Source: JABDJZ01 sp047619685 (lineage in GTDB: Bacteria; Bacteroidota; Rhodothermia; Rhodothermales; UBA10348). From it: a stretch of DNA of 64,000 bases. The first letter of the stretch is position 1; each line of letters opens with the position of its first letter. Positions 34,768 to 44,083 of this stretch are shown piece after piece. The notes beneath the pieces are model-generated. The model had not been told where the DNA came from and ran no database searches. It saw only the letters and a list, made by a program, of their open reading frames with translations. The DNA lies in assembly GCA_047619685.1 (NCBI GenBank), contig JBLHLC010000013.1, forward strand, positions 1 through 64,000, read 5' to 3'. Both the position numbers and the translations under genes were made by a program.

Positions 34768-36207
34768 ATGAAACCCTTCCTGGTTGCTCTCACGCTCTCT
34801 CTCCCCATCCTGGCCACGGCCCAGCAGCAGGAGACCTACGATTACTGGCGGTTCGACCGGGACTTGATTCAGCATGGTGTTCAGGCCATTTTGCAGTGCA
34901 ACGGCCTGTTCACATCCGATCGATCTCTTGAGCAGGTCTTTGATCAGGAGCTCAAATACCTGGCCCAACCGGTGGGAACGGCGAGCGGTGGAGACTATGC
35001 CGTGGATTGGGAGCGGAAGGCCGTCACGATAGGCGTGCCCGGCGGGACGCCTCCCATGCGGGCCGTCTTTCGCGAGGGTATCGGATGCGTCATCCTCTCG
35101 CCCGATCAGACTCTCGAGGACATCGATTCCCTCCCCGCTCTGGATCTACCCTACCCGGATTTCGATCCAGCAGTCACGCCGTGGCCCAATGGTGACCTCG
35201 TTCCCGACGATCCGTTGCCGGACGGCGTAGACGCCTCCGCGCTTCTGGCCGCGTCCAACTGGGCATTCGACCGCGACTCTCCGGAGCAGACAACCATCAG
35301 CCTGCTCGTGATTCATGACGGCAAAATCGTTCACGAGCGGTATGCCGACGGGTTTGACAGGACCACGCGGACCCGGACCTGGTCCACGGCCAAGAGCATC
35401 GGCGTCACGCTCGTCGGGATGTTGGCGGACGAGGGAAAGCTGGATCTGGATGCGCCCCTGGAGTTCGATTGGCTCCCGCGAGCCTCATCCCCGGAGTCCG
35501 ACCCACGCCATCGGATCAAGCTGCGGCATCTCCTGAACATGTCCAGCGGCCTCCATCCGTTGGACAACCAGCGCCTTGAGTATGCCACAGGCTCCGGTCT
35601 CTCCTACTGGGCGGGCGCCTCGTCCGTGAACGGCGCCCTCAGCCGTGCGATGATCCGCGAGCCCGGCACCAACTGGGATTACGAGAACTACGACACCATC
35701 CTGGCGGTCTACGCCATGAAGCGTGCCATCGGCGACGATCAGACGTACCTGGAATTCCCCCGGAAGCGACTCCTGGACAAAATCGGCATGCGCAGCACGC
35801 TGCTCTCGACGGATCGCTTCGGGGATTTCATCATGAGCAGCCAGATCTACACGAATGCGCGAGATCTGGGGCGATTCGGTATGCTTTACCTCAACGGCGG
35901 CGTTTGGGATGGCGAGAGACTGCTTTCCGAAGAGTGGATTGAGTTCGTCCGCACCCCCGCACCCGCTTCCGCCAGCCGTGGCAACTTCTACGGCGGCCAG
36001 TTCTGGCTGCCTCCCGACAACAGGACGGACGTCCCGCGAGACGCCTACGCTACTGCGGGCAACCGGGGACAGTTTGTCATAATCGTCCCGTCGCAAAACC
36101 TCGTTATTGTCCGGCGCGGCCTGGACTACGGTCGGCAGGGGTTCGACCGGTGGGATCTGACGCGAGAGGTGGTGAAGGCAATCAACCCCTCCAGGGACTC
36201 CAACTGA
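34768..36207 (+). CDS. exported serine hydrolase, class C beta-lactamase-like
   Basis: A 479-residue protein with Sec signal cleaved near ATAQ (residue 19). The serine-hydrolase domain starts around residue 150. The nucleophile motif SxxK is Ser206-Thr-Ala-Lys209, and the second motif Tyr-x-Asn is YEN near residue 306. The third motif, normally K/H-x-G, is probably TAGNRG near residue 435. A glycine-rich strand INSR-like region is seen near YGGQFWLP. Members include D-aminopeptidases, esterases and beta-lactamase-fold enzymes; which substrate is used is unknown. The N-terminal 150 residues are an unassigned extra domain with two Cys. Followed 2 bp later by a GNAT gene. Confidence 0.82.
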   Translation: MKPFLVALTLSLPILATAQQQETYDYWRFDRDLIQHGVQAILQCNGLFTSDRSLEQVFDQELKYLAQPVGTASGGDYAVDWERKAVTIGVPGGTPPMRAVFREGIGCVILSPDQTLEDIDSLPALDLPYPDFDPAVTPWPNGDLVPDDPLPDGVDASALLAASNWAFDRDSPEQTTISLLVIHDGKIVHERYADGFDRTTRTRTWSTAKSIGVTLVGMLADEGKLDLDAPLEFDWLPRASSPESDPRHRIKLRHLLNMSSGLHPLDNQRLEYATGSGLSYWAGASSVNGALSRAMIREPGTNWDYENYDTILAVYAMKRAIGDDQTYLEFPRKRLLDKIGMRSTLLSTDRFGDFIMSSQIYTNARDLGRFGMLYLNGGVWDGERLLSEEWIEFVRTPAPASASRGNFYGGQFWLPPDNRTDVPRDAYATAGNRGQFVIIVPSQNLVIVRRGLDYGRQGFDRWDLTREVVKAINPSRDSN

Positions 36208-36208
36208 C

Positions 36209-36754
36209 TTGGGTGCGCTGTACTCCCTGAGAATCGCGACCGGGAACGACAAGCCGGGACTTACCGCCTTGATCGAGGCATCGATCCGCGTGTTGGGCGG
36301 CCAGTTTTATGACTCCGACCAGGTTGAGTCCTCCCTCGTCCATCTGTTCGGGGTGGACTCGACGATGATTGGCGACGGGAGCTACTTCCTGGTGGAGGCA
36401 GCGTCAGGGGAAATGGCGGGAGCGGGCGGATGGAGCTTCAGGAAAACGCCGTTCGGCGGTGACGCTGCCACGGGGATCCGGGACCGCGCGCGCCGGAAGC
36501 CGGGCCGGGATGCCGCCATCATTCGCGCGTTCTATGTACACCCGGAGCACGCCCGCAAAGGCGTGGGTGGCATGCTGATTCGGGCTGGAGAAGAGGCGGC
36601 CACGGCCATGGGATTCGATCGATTCGAACTGGTGGCCACGCTCAGCGGGATTGCGTTCTACAGGGCGATGGGCTACTCGCCCATGGAGCCCGTTCCCGTA
36701 GAACTGCCGGACGGCACGGTGATAGACTGTCTCCGAATGCAAAAACGCATTTGA
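36209..36754 (+). CDS. GNAT N-acetyltransferase
   Basis: A 181-residue acetyltransferase. The acetyl-CoA binding motif A is RAFYVHPEHARKGVGGMLIRAGEEAATAMG (residues about 108-137), preceded by a AGAGGWSF strand. After it comes LVATLSGIAFYRAMGYSPMEPVPVELPDGT, typical of members with a C-terminal PVxLPDG segment. Substrate unknown. The start is TTG at 36209, only 2 bp after the previous stop; no ATG fits the family start. It is probably cotranscribed with the serine hydrolase and with the S9 peptidase that follows 51 bp later. Confidence 0.85.
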   Translation: MGALYSLRIATGNDKPGLTALIEASIRVLGGQFYDSDQVESSLVHLFGVDSTMIGDGSYFLVEAASGEMAGAGGWSFRKTPFGGDAATGIRDRARRKPGRDAAIIRAFYVHPEHARKGVGGMLIRAGEEAATAMGFDRFELVATLSGIAFYRAMGYSPMEPVPVELPDGTVIDCLRMQKRI

Positions 36755-36805
36755 GCCTCCGGGTGCGGGTGGTCGATATTGCGACCCCACCCGAATCCAC
36801 CGCTC

Positions 36806-38830
36806 ATGCGAATCCTATCCTTTCTGGTGCTGACCCTTCTGTCCGCACCCATCGTTCGTGCCCAAACCACGCCCTTCGGAGCGGCTGACGTCTTCGATCT
36901 GGAGTGGGCCTCGGACGTTCAGATTGCGCCGGATGGCGAGACCGTGGCCTATGTCCGCAACGGCATGAGCATCATGCGCGACCGGCGAGAGGGGCGTATC
37001 TGGACGGTGCGTACCGACGGTACCCGGCACCGCAAACTGACCGGGGCCGACCAGGGAGAGTCATCACCACGGTGGTCTCCCGATGGGACTCGATTGGCCT
37101 TTGTGTCAGGTTCAGACGACGGAAGCGAGATCCATCTGTATTGGAGTGACAGCGGCACATCCGCGCGCCTTACGCAACTCGAGCGTTCGCCAGGCGGCAT
37201 CGCCTGGTCGCCGGATGGGCTTAGTCTGGCCTTCACCATGCTCGTCCCGGACAAACCGGAGACGCTTTCGGTCAAGATGCCCGCGAAGCCGAGCGGCGCC
37301 AACTGGGCAGACGCTCCTAAAATGGAAACGAGAGTTCATCACGAGGCGGATGGTCGTGGCTACATAGAGCCCGGATTCAGGCACATTTTTGTGGTCTCTG
37401 CAGATGGCGGGACACCCCGGCAGCTCACCCGTGGGGACCGGAACCACGGATCTCCCGTCTGGTCAGGAGACGGAAAGGACATCTATTTTTCGGGCAATCT
37501 GGACGAGGACTGGGAGTACGCCCGACGGGAGTCTGAGGTGTATTCGGTCGCGCTGACCGGCGGTGCCGTCAAGCAGATCACCGACAAGTTCGGGCCGGAC
37601 TCCTCGCCCGCAGCCGGCCCTTCCCGCATCGCCTACACAGGGTTTGTGGACGAGGAGGAGACCTTTCAGAACACCCATGTCTACACCATGCGCCCGGACG
37701 GGTCGGATCGGCGGGTGCTGGGCGACGGGGGGGACTACTCGTATTCATCGCCAGCGTGGTCTGCGGACGGCTCAGGTGTCTATGCGATGGTGGACGTGGA
37801 AGGCACCACCCATGTTGCCCTTCTGGCCGGTGGTTCGCGGGAGATTGTGGCCTCGCACTTGGGTGGCACTGCGGTTGGCCGCCCCTACGGTGGAGGCAAC
37901 TTCAGCGTGTCGAACACTGGGCAAGTTGCCTGGACCTATTCAACGGCCAGCCGCGTCTCCGATGTGGCCGTGACCGGTCGGGACGGCGTGCAGTTCTTGA
38001 CGAACTTGAATGGCGACCTTCTGGAAAAACGCTCGCTCGCGCGGGTCGAAGAAATCTGGACCGAATCGTCGTTCGACGGCCGCCGTGTCCAGTCGTGGCT
38101 GGTCTACCCGCCTGGCTTCGATGCATCGGAGAAGTACCCGCTCCTGGTTGAAAACCACGGGGGACCCGTCTCCAACTACGGCGACCGATTCTCCGCGGAG
38201 ATGCAACTCTACGCCTCGGCGGGGTACGTGGTGCTCTATCCCAATCCGCGGGGCAGCACCAGTTACGGCGAGGAGTTTGCCAACCTCCTCTATCTGAATT
38301 ATCCGGGCCAGGATTATGACGACGTGATGAGCGCCGTAGACGACGTCATCGGTCGTGGATACATCGACGAGGATCGCCTCTACGTTACGGGCGGCAGTGC
38401 TGGCGGCATCATGACCGCCTGGATCATCGGCAACACGGACCGATTCCGGGCCGCCGTGGTGACAAAACCGGTGGTCAACTGGGTGTCAAAGACGCTCACG
38501 GCGGACAATTATGACGGCTACCACACCTACCGGTATGAAGGCATGCCTTGGTCCGATCCGGACAACTACTGGAAATTTTCGCCGCTCTCTCTGGCTGAAA
38601 ACATGAACACTCCGGCCCTGATCATGGTAGGCACCGAGGACCGGCGAACGCCGCTCAGCGAGTCGAAGCAACTCTACCACGCACTGAAGCTTCGAAAGCA
38701 GGAGACCGCCCTGGTCACCATTCCGGGCTCGTCGCACAATATTGCCAACCGCCCCAGTCAACTGATCGCCAAGGTCCTCTATACCCTCGCCTGGTTTGAG
38801 AAGTATGGCGCACCGTCCTCATCCCATTGA
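36806..38830 (+). CDS. S9 family peptidase (acylaminoacyl-peptidase type), exported
   Basis: A 674-residue peptidase with a Sec signal cleaved after VRAQ (residue 19). Residues 20-400 form a WD40-like (PD40/TolB) propeller with repeats such as SSPRWSPDGTRLAFVS and GGIAWSPDGLSLAFT. The alpha/beta hydrolase domain follows: SWLVYPPGFD, ENHGGP oxyanion loop, the nucleophile Ser531 in GGSAGG, Asp612 in GTEDRR and His644 in SSHNI. It should cleave short peptides in the periplasm after the propeller filters substrate size. The start at 36806 is fixed by the signal. It ends five bases before the next gene. Confidence 0.92.
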   Translation: MRILSFLVLTLLSAPIVRAQTTPFGAADVFDLEWASDVQIAPDGETVAYVRNGMSIMRDRREGRIWTVRTDGTRHRKLTGADQGESSPRWSPDGTRLAFVSGSDDGSEIHLYWSDSGTSARLTQLERSPGGIAWSPDGLSLAFTMLVPDKPETLSVKMPAKPSGANWADAPKMETRVHHEADGRGYIEPGFRHIFVVSADGGTPRQLTRGDRNHGSPVWSGDGKDIYFSGNLDEDWEYARRESEVYSVALTGGAVKQITDKFGPDSSPAAGPSRIAYTGFVDEEETFQNTHVYTMRPDGSDRRVLGDGGDYSYSSPAWSADGSGVYAMVDVEGTTHVALLAGGSREIVASHLGGTAVGRPYGGGNFSVSNTGQVAWTYSTASRVSDVAVTGRDGVQFLTNLNGDLLEKRSLARVEEIWTESSFDGRRVQSWLVYPPGFDASEKYPLLVENHGGPVSNYGDRFSAEMQLYASAGYVVLYPNPRGSTSYGEEFANLLYLNYPGQDYDDVMSAVDDVIGRGYIDEDRLYVTGGSAGGIMTAWIIGNTDRFRAAVVTKPVVNWVSKTLTADNYDGYHTYRYEGMPWSDPDNYWKFSPLSLAENMNTPALIMVGTEDRRTPLSESKQLYHALKLRKQETALVTIPGSSHNIANRPSQLIAKVLYTLAWFEKYGAPSSSH

Positions 38831-38835
38831 CGCAC

Positions 38836-39669
38836 ATGGCAGAGCGCACATTTTCGGAAGAACAGATCAGAGCTCTCATGAGGAGGGCCACGGAACTCCA
38901 GGTTATGGACCCCGGGGAGAAGGAGGGGCTGACCCAGGCCGACCTTGAGCAAATTGCGGCAGATTCCGGCATCCCGCCCCAGTACCTTCGCACCGCCATT
39001 CTCGAGGCGGATCATGGCGTGTCATCCAGGGATGTCTCGGGACAGACCAAGACCCACGCGTACATCGACCGCGTTGTGCCGGGAGAACTGAGCGAAGACG
39101 AGTGGGCACAGGTGGTGATGCGCCTGCGAAAGGAATACTCCAGTGATCTGGCGGCGAGCTACGGCGGGGGACCGCAGTACGGCAAGGGTGTTTCGGAGCA
39201 ACTCGGACGGACGCGGGAGTGGAGCCATACCACGTCTCTTGGCGTGACGACGAATGTGGCCATCCGGTCCGCCGACGGCAAGCAACACATCAGCTTTCAG
39301 CGGCGCGTCGGGCTCGGCAGCCCCCGCGTAGAGGGCATCGGATACGGCCTGCTCCTTGCCTCCTTGATGGGAGGGATTGCCGGCGTGACCAACGAATCGG
39401 CCCTGCTGGCGCTTCTGGTTACGGCGGCCGTCTGGGCAGTGGCCGCACCGGCTGTTGAGTATCTGGATCGCCGCTGGCGCGACAAGATGCTGAGGCAGAT
39501 GCAAGCGGTCTCGGACGACATTGCGCGAATCGTGGCGGACCCGGTGGTGGAATCGGGAGAGGCCACGACCCTGGAATCCCCCGCCGGCTCGGAAGCCCGC
39601 CTCGACCTGGATGGACTTGAAGCTCCTGAACCAGAAGCAAACCGGGCGGGCCAGCGGACCCGTGCATAG
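38836..39669 (+). CDS. membrane-associated protein with N-terminal helical module
   Basis: A 277-residue protein. Residues 1-55 (FSEEQIRALMRRATELQ..., GLTQADLEQIAADSGI) resemble a small helical module found at the start of many hypothetical proteins of Rhodothermota and Gemmatimonadota. The middle (75-165) is a beta-rich soluble domain. Two membrane segments follow near residues 175-195 and 198-220. The tail is charged with an acidic end. No enzyme motif is seen. The ATG at 38836 is used; an upstream TTG at 38827 is possible. Its last 8 bases overlap the start of the next gene. Confidence 0.6.
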   Translation: MAERTFSEEQIRALMRRATELQVMDPGEKEGLTQADLEQIAADSGIPPQYLRTAILEADHGVSSRDVSGQTKTHAYIDRVVPGELSEDEWAQVVMRLRKEYSSDLAASYGGGPQYGKGVSEQLGRTREWSHTTSLGVTTNVAIRSADGKQHISFQRRVGLGSPRVEGIGYGLLLASLMGGIAGVTNESALLALLVTAAVWAVAAPAVEYLDRRWRDKMLRQMQAVSDDIARIVADPVVESGEATTLESPAGSEARLDLDGLEAPEPEANRAGQRTRA

Positions 39670-40501
39670 AGTCCAGACCTTCTCAGACTTTTCCGAGGCC
39701 CGGAGACTGCTTGAGCCCTGGCTTTTGCAGCGGGAGGCCGAGCACGGGTTGGCGATCGGGATATTGCGGTCCCTCGAAAGTGGCGAGCACGACTACGAGT
39801 CGCCTTTCGTAGCTGCGGTGCTGTCGGAGAATCGAATTGTGGGGTTCGCCTTCCGGACTCCACCGCACAAGCTCGCAATTTCTGATATTCCGACGGAGGC
39901 CATCCCGGGGTTGGTTGCGGAAGTTCGCCGGGCGTACGACTGGATTCCAGCGGTGTTGGGCCCAGAGACCGCCGGTACTTACTTCGCCGCCGCCTGGGCA
40001 GCCTCGATCGGATGTACGGCGCGCTCCGGGGCGCGACAGCGGATTTATGCAGCTAGAGTCGCGGTCTTGCCCGAGGCTCCGCCAGAGGGTCAACTTCGCG
40101 TGGCCAGCACCGAGGACACTGAACTGGCGGTCGAATGGACCGCTTCGTTCGTGAGCGAAACCGGGCTATTGCCAGCCAACTACGATGACCATGTCAGACG
40201 ACTAATCGCGGCCGAAGAACTCTACATGTGGGATGATGGCCAAAGGCGCTGCATGATCGGCGCCACAGCACCCACGCCCAGCGGAATCCGAATTGGTTAC
40301 GTCTACACCCCACCGGCCAATCGAGACAAGGGGTTTGCCAGCGCAGCTACGGCACATCTGACGCAGCTTATGCTGACTCGATTCGACTTTTGCACGCTCT
40401 ACACGGACCTGTCAAATCCGACGTCCAACTCTATTTACCAGCGCATTGGTTACCGGCCGGTCGCTGACGTTTCGGACATCAATTTCCTACCCCAGGGCTA
40501 G
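39662..40501 (+). CDS. GNAT N-acetyltransferase, two-domain type
   Basis: A 279-residue protein. The second half is a GNAT domain: IRIGYVYTPPANRDKGFASAATAHLTQLML (motif A, near residues 210-240), then CTLYTDLSNPTSNSIYQRIGYRPVADV, the usual ending. The first half is a degenerate GNAT-like domain (SENRIVGFAFRTPPHKL). This pattern is common in acetyltransferases of the Eis-like or FR47-like groups; substrate unknown. The GTG at 39662 overlaps the previous stop by 8 bp, so coupling is likely. An ATG at 39611 would give an extra 17 residues inside the other gene. It ends one base before the stop of the convergent TrhO gene. Confidence 0.8.
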   Translation: MHRVQTFSDFSEARRLLEPWLLQREAEHGLAIGILRSLESGEHDYESPFVAAVLSENRIVGFAFRTPPHKLAISDIPTEAIPGLVAEVRRAYDWIPAVLGPETAGTYFAAAWAASIGCTARSGARQRIYAARVAVLPEAPPEGQLRVASTEDTELAVEWTASFVSETGLLPANYDDHVRRLIAAEELYMWDDGQRRCMIGATAPTPSGIRIGYVYTPPANRDKGFASAATAHLTQLMLTRFDFCTLYTDLSNPTSNSIYQRIGYRPVADVSDINFLPQG

Positions 40502-40502
40502 A

Positions 40503-41432
40503 TCACGAAGGGTCTTCCATTACCGCGCCCAGGTGCTCAACACCCCGATGGCCGGCCAGGCGCATTTGAAGCTCACGCTCCCGAAAGCGATCCCTGTCTT
40601 CGTCCGTGTGGCTTTCGTGGCAGTAGTGACAACTGACACCTTCCTCATACTTCGGGCCGGACTCCTCTCCCGGCGCCAACGGCATGCGACACGCCCGACA
40701 CATGCTGTACTCTCCTGGCTCCAGGTTATGGTTTACGCCCACCCGGTCATCGAACACAAAACACTCGCCGCGCCAAAGCGATTCCTCCTCGGGGACCTGC
40801 TCCAGGTACTTCAGGATGCCACCTTCCAGGTGGTAGACTTCTTCAAAACCTTCGCCAAGCAGGTAGGATGTGGCCTTTTCGCAGCGGATGCCCCCGGTGC
40901 AAAACATGGCCACTTTTTTGTGTTTTGATGGGTCCAATTCTGCGGCAACGAACCCCGGAAAATCCCGGAAGGACGTCGTATCGGGATCCAGTGCTCCCTC
41001 GAACGACCCCATCTTGAACTCGTAGCGGTTGCGGGTGTCTACCAACAGAACTTCCGGGTCCGAGATGAGCGCATTCCACTGAGTCGCATCCACGTACTGC
41101 CCCACACGAAGGGTCGGGTCGACGCCCGGAACGCCCAGCGACACGATTTCCGTCTTCAGACGAACCTTGGGGCGACGGAAGGGCATCTCGTCGGTGAAGG
41201 ACTCCTTGTGCCGGGTGCCCGCCAACGGACCGTGTGCGCGGATGGATGCCAACACAGCGTCAACACCCTTGCGGGATCCGGCTATCGTTCCGTTGATTCC
41301 CTCATCGGCCAGAAGGATCGTGCCTCGGACGCCCTCGGCCACCATCTCCGAAAGCAGGGTCGAGCGCACTTCGTCCAACGCTTCAAGACGCGCAAAGTGG
41401 TAGAGGGCTGCTATTACGAATCGGTGTTCCAC
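40503..41432 (-). CDS. trhO: tRNA uridine(34) hydroxylase, rhodanese-like
   Basis: A 309-residue rhodanese-related protein (YceA/TrhO family). TrhO makes 5-hydroxyuridine at position 34 of tRNA using oxygen and a rhodanese Cys. The N-terminal ferredoxin-like part includes RGTILLADEGINGTIAGS. The rhodanese domain has LVDTRNRYEFKMGSF and the active site MFCTGGIRCEK with Cys178 and Cys184, followed by YHLEGGILKYLEQVP and a C-terminal zinc-ribbon-like pair of motifs CRACRMPL and CHYCHE. The GTG at 41432 gives MEHRFVIAALYHF, which matches the family; the frame is open further upstream to 41543. Divergent from the AlkB operon. Confidence 0.9.
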   Translation of the reverse strand: MEHRFVIAALYHFARLEALDEVRSTLLSEMVAEGVRGTILLADEGINGTIAGSRKGVDAVLASIRAHGPLAGTRHKESFTDEMPFRRPKVRLKTEIVSLGVPGVDPTLRVGQYVDATQWNALISDPEVLLVDTRNRYEFKMGSFEGALDPDTTSFRDFPGFVAAELDPSKHKKVAMFCTGGIRCEKATSYLLGEGFEEVYHLEGGILKYLEQVPEEESLWRGECFVFDDRVGVNHNLEPGEYSMCRACRMPLAPGEESGPKYEEGVSCHYCHESHTDEDRDRFRERELQMRLAGHRGVEHLGAVMEDPS

Positions 41433-41568
41433 GCGCGTCGGGATCTCGCCAGAGTTTTCGTTTATTCCCCAAACGCGTTCCGCTGTCTCCGGTTTTGCCG
41501 TTGATGCGGCCTTGGCACACCCCGCGTGGTATTTTGCCACCAAACCGGTTGTAATTCACTCCTCCGTC

Positions 41569-42618
41569 ATGCGCGCACTCAAGTACCTGACCGCTTTCCA
41601 GATTCCCCTGAGCGTATGGGCCGCGCTTACCCTCCCCGGGTGGTGGTCATTCCTGGCCGTAGTTCACGTCTACGGCCTTGTGCCGCTGGTCGACCAGATG
41701 CTTCCGTCCAGTGAGAAGAACATGAACGAAGCCGAGGAAGAGGCCGCTCGCGGGGACCGACTCTACGATCTGCTTCTTGTCCTCCTCGTACCCGTCCAAT
41801 ATGCCCTCATGGGATACTATCTGTATTTGATGAGTGCCGGTTCACTGACCACGCTGGAGATGGTTGGAAATTCGCTGTCGATGAGCATGGCATCCGGAGT
41901 GCTGGGCATCAATCTGGCCCACGAATTCGGCCACCGGGTGTCGCGGGCAGAACGTTTCCTTTCCAAGTCGTTGCTCCTGACAACGCTCAACATGCACTTT
42001 ATCATTGAGCACAATCTGGGTCACCACAAGCGCGTGGCTACCCACGACGACCCGGCGACCGGGCGCTTTGGAGAGAACATCTACACGTTTGTCCCTCGTT
42101 CCATGGTCCAGAGTTACTTCTCCGCCTGGCAGATTGAACGGACCAGGCGGGCAAAGCGCCAACTGCCCTTCTGGTCACTCCGAAATGAGATGATCCAGAT
42201 GACGCTCATTCAAGTGGCAGCCTTGGGAGGCGTATTCTGGTTTGGTGGCTGGATTGCCGCGGTTGGGTATCTGGCGGTCTCACTTCTGGGGCAGGCACAG
42301 TTGGAGATCATCAACTACGTCGAGCACTACGGCCTCACCCGCCGACTGCGTGAGGACGGTCGTTTTGAACGGGTGCAGGCTTACCACAGTTGGAACTCCA
42401 ACCACGCGTTCGGCCGCCTCATCCTATTCGAGTTGACACGACATTCGGATCATCACTACATGGCCAGCCGACCCTATCAAGTCCTCCGACATCTGGAAGA
42501 CGCCCCGCAAATGCCCGCCGGGTATCCGGCCATGATGCTCATGAGCCTCATTCCGCCGGTGTGGTTTCGGGTAATGAATCCGCGGGCTGAAGCCACTATG
42601 CAGGCGCACGCCGGATGA
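41569..42618 (+). CDS. alkB: AlkB-like integral-membrane non-haem diiron hydroxylase
   Basis: A 349-residue membrane protein of the fatty acid desaturase superfamily, matching alkane 1-monooxygenase. Histidine boxes are HEFGH (118-122), HNLGHH (148-153), EHYG (252-255), HSWNSNH (273-279) and HSDHH (292-296). Segments near 10-45, 67-90, 97-115, 132-145, 215-245 and 320-335 should cross or line the membrane. It should hydroxylate a terminal methyl of an alkane or other alkyl chain with O2 and two iron ions. No rubredoxin or rubredoxin reductase is nearby, so the electron donor and true substrate are open. It leads an operon of four genes with overlapping starts. Confidence 0.85.
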   Translation: MRALKYLTAFQIPLSVWAALTLPGWWSFLAVVHVYGLVPLVDQMLPSSEKNMNEAEEEAARGDRLYDLLLVLLVPVQYALMGYYLYLMSAGSLTTLEMVGNSLSMSMASGVLGINLAHEFGHRVSRAERFLSKSLLLTTLNMHFIIEHNLGHHKRVATHDDPATGRFGENIYTFVPRSMVQSYFSAWQIERTRRAKRQLPFWSLRNEMIQMTLIQVAALGGVFWFGGWIAAVGYLAVSLLGQAQLEIINYVEHYGLTRRLREDGRFERVQAYHSWNSNHAFGRLILFELTRHSDHHYMASRPYQVLRHLEDAPQMPAGYPAMMLMSLIPPVWFRVMNPRAEATMQAHAG

Positions 42619-43076
42619 GCAAACTTGAACTCAAGATCCCGCCGGCAATCCTGGCGGGAGCAGCCCTCGGCCTCATCTGGATGCTGCGCGAGCTGTTGCC
42701 AAACCTCACGGTCATCGAGCCGCCCTACCGCACGTTTGCCAATCCCCTGTTTCTGGCCGGCGCCTCCGCGGCCGCGGTGGGCATTCTCCAGTTTGTCTTG
42801 GCGCGCACCACGGTGAATCCGCACAATGTGGACAGGGCGTCAAGCCTGGTTACGGGCGGGATCTACCGGGTTTCCCGCAACCCCATGTACCTGGGAATCG
42901 CGTTGATTCTTGCAGGCTTCGTGGTCTACCTGGGCAACATCGCGGGTATTCTGGCGGTCGCGGCCTTCGTGGCCTACATGAACCGGTTTCAGATTGAACC
43001 CGAGGAACGCGTGATGGCAGAAAAATTCGGGGATGCGTATGCCAGCTACCAATCCCTTACAAGACGTTGGATATAG
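42615..43076 (+). CDS. ICMT/PEMT-family integral-membrane methyltransferase
   Basis: A 153-residue protein of the isoprenylcysteine carboxyl methyltransferase / phospholipid methyltransferase family. Motifs are LVTGGIYRVSRNPMYLGIALILAGF (the RNPMYLG block binds AdoMet) and QIEPEERVMAEKFGDAYASYQSLTRRWI (EExxL/M-type end). Three to four membrane helices are visible. Such small bacterial enzymes methylate unknown lipids, lipid-linked carboxylates or metal/heteroatom substrates. Its ATG overlaps the AlkB stop (ATGA), so the two are translationally coupled; the next gene begins inside its end. A substrate related to the AlkB product is plausible but inferred. Confidence 0.85.
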   Translation: MSKLELKIPPAILAGAALGLIWMLRELLPNLTVIEPPYRTFANPLFLAGASAAAVGILQFVLARTTVNPHNVDRASSLVTGGIYRVSRNPMYLGIALILAGFVVYLGNIAGILAVAAFVAYMNRFQIEPEERVMAEKFGDAYASYQSLTRRWI

Positions 43077-44083
43077 GCCCGGACGCTTTTTTTCGGTGGG
43101 CCGTCCTTGGGGTTCTGCTGGGTTCGATTGGCCTCTCAGGGTATCACCGGCGCCGTGCCCGACAAGCCGGAGGCGGCATCCCCCGGTCAAGTGAAGCCGG
43201 CATCTGGATGCTGATCCGGTTGGTTTTTGCGCTGACTCTGGCCGGCTCCGTCCTTGCCTACGTGATCTCGCCAACATCGGTAGCTGCCTTCCGGCTGACA
43301 CTCCCCGAGTGGTCCCGCGGCGTCGGGCTTGCCATTGGCGTCCTGTGCCCTTTGGCGGTGCACTGGGTGCTCGGTGCCCTGGGCTCGAACGTGAGCGAAA
43401 CCGTGCTTACCCGACAAGGCCAGCGACTGGTCACCGGAGGACCCTACCGGTACGTCAGACACCCGCTTTACACGACGGGTGTTGCGATGTTTTTCGCCAT
43501 CGGGCTCATGGCGTCAAGCGGGCTGATTCTGGGTCTCTCCGTCTTGGTTGTCCTGGGTGTTCGCCTGGTCATTGTGCCGTCCGAGGAGCGCGAACTACTC
43601 GCCCGATTTGGAGCAGAGTATCAGGACCTCGTTCAGCGGACGGGCGCCCTCTTGCCTCGCGTCTTCGGTGGTGTCCGGGAGCACTCCCACGTGGCACGCA
43701 GACTTGCGCTGGTGTCCCTGGTGGTCCCCGACTATGACGAGGCCATTGCCTACTACACCGAAGTACTTGGCTTCCATTTGGACGAAGACACCGACCTGGG
43801 CGGAGGGAAACGGTGGGTCGTGGTTCGCCCGTCTCACGGCTCGGGCGCAGGGTTGCTTTTGGCGCGGGCTTCGGGCGACAGCCAGACAGCAGCGATTGGC
43901 AACCAGACGGGGGGCAGGGTATTCCTGTTCATCCATACCAACAGCTTCGTTCGGGACTACGAGGCCTACCGAGGGCGAGGAGTCACGTTTCTCGGCGACC
44001 CGCGCCACGAGGAGTACGGAACGGTCGTTGTGTTTGAGGATCGGTACGGAAACAGATGGGATCTCATCCAACCCCGGTCATGA
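43067..44083 (+). CDS. ICMT-like membrane methyltransferase fused to a VOC (glyoxalase-fold) domain
   Basis: A 338-residue protein. Residues 1-205 form a second ICMT-like enzyme: helices near 10-25, 45-68, 83-108, 140-168, with LVTGGPYRYVRHPLYTTGVAMFF and VPSEERELLARFGAEYQDL. Residues 212-336 are a vicinal-oxygen-chelate domain: RLALVSLVVPDYDEAIAYYTEVLGF, RWVVVRPSHGSGAGLLLARA, GNQTGGRVFLFIHTNSF, EEYGTVVVFEDRYGNRWDLIQP. No stop or frameshift separates them. VOC proteins of this type usually stand alone, starting at RLALVSLVV. The TTG start lies 10 bp inside the upstream gene end. The fusion may be real or come from a lost stop. Confidence 0.8.
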   Translation: MDIGPDAFFRWAVLGVLLGSIGLSGYHRRRARQAGGGIPRSSEAGIWMLIRLVFALTLAGSVLAYVISPTSVAAFRLTLPEWSRGVGLAIGVLCPLAVHWVLGALGSNVSETVLTRQGQRLVTGGPYRYVRHPLYTTGVAMFFAIGLMASSGLILGLSVLVVLGVRLVIVPSEERELLARFGAEYQDLVQRTGALLPRVFGGVREHSHVARRLALVSLVVPDYDEAIAYYTEVLGFHLDEDTDLGGGKRWVVVRPSHGSGAGLLLARASGDSQTAAIGNQTGGRVFLFIHTNSFVRDYEAYRGRGVTFLGDPRHEEYGTVVVFEDRYGNRWDLIQPRS

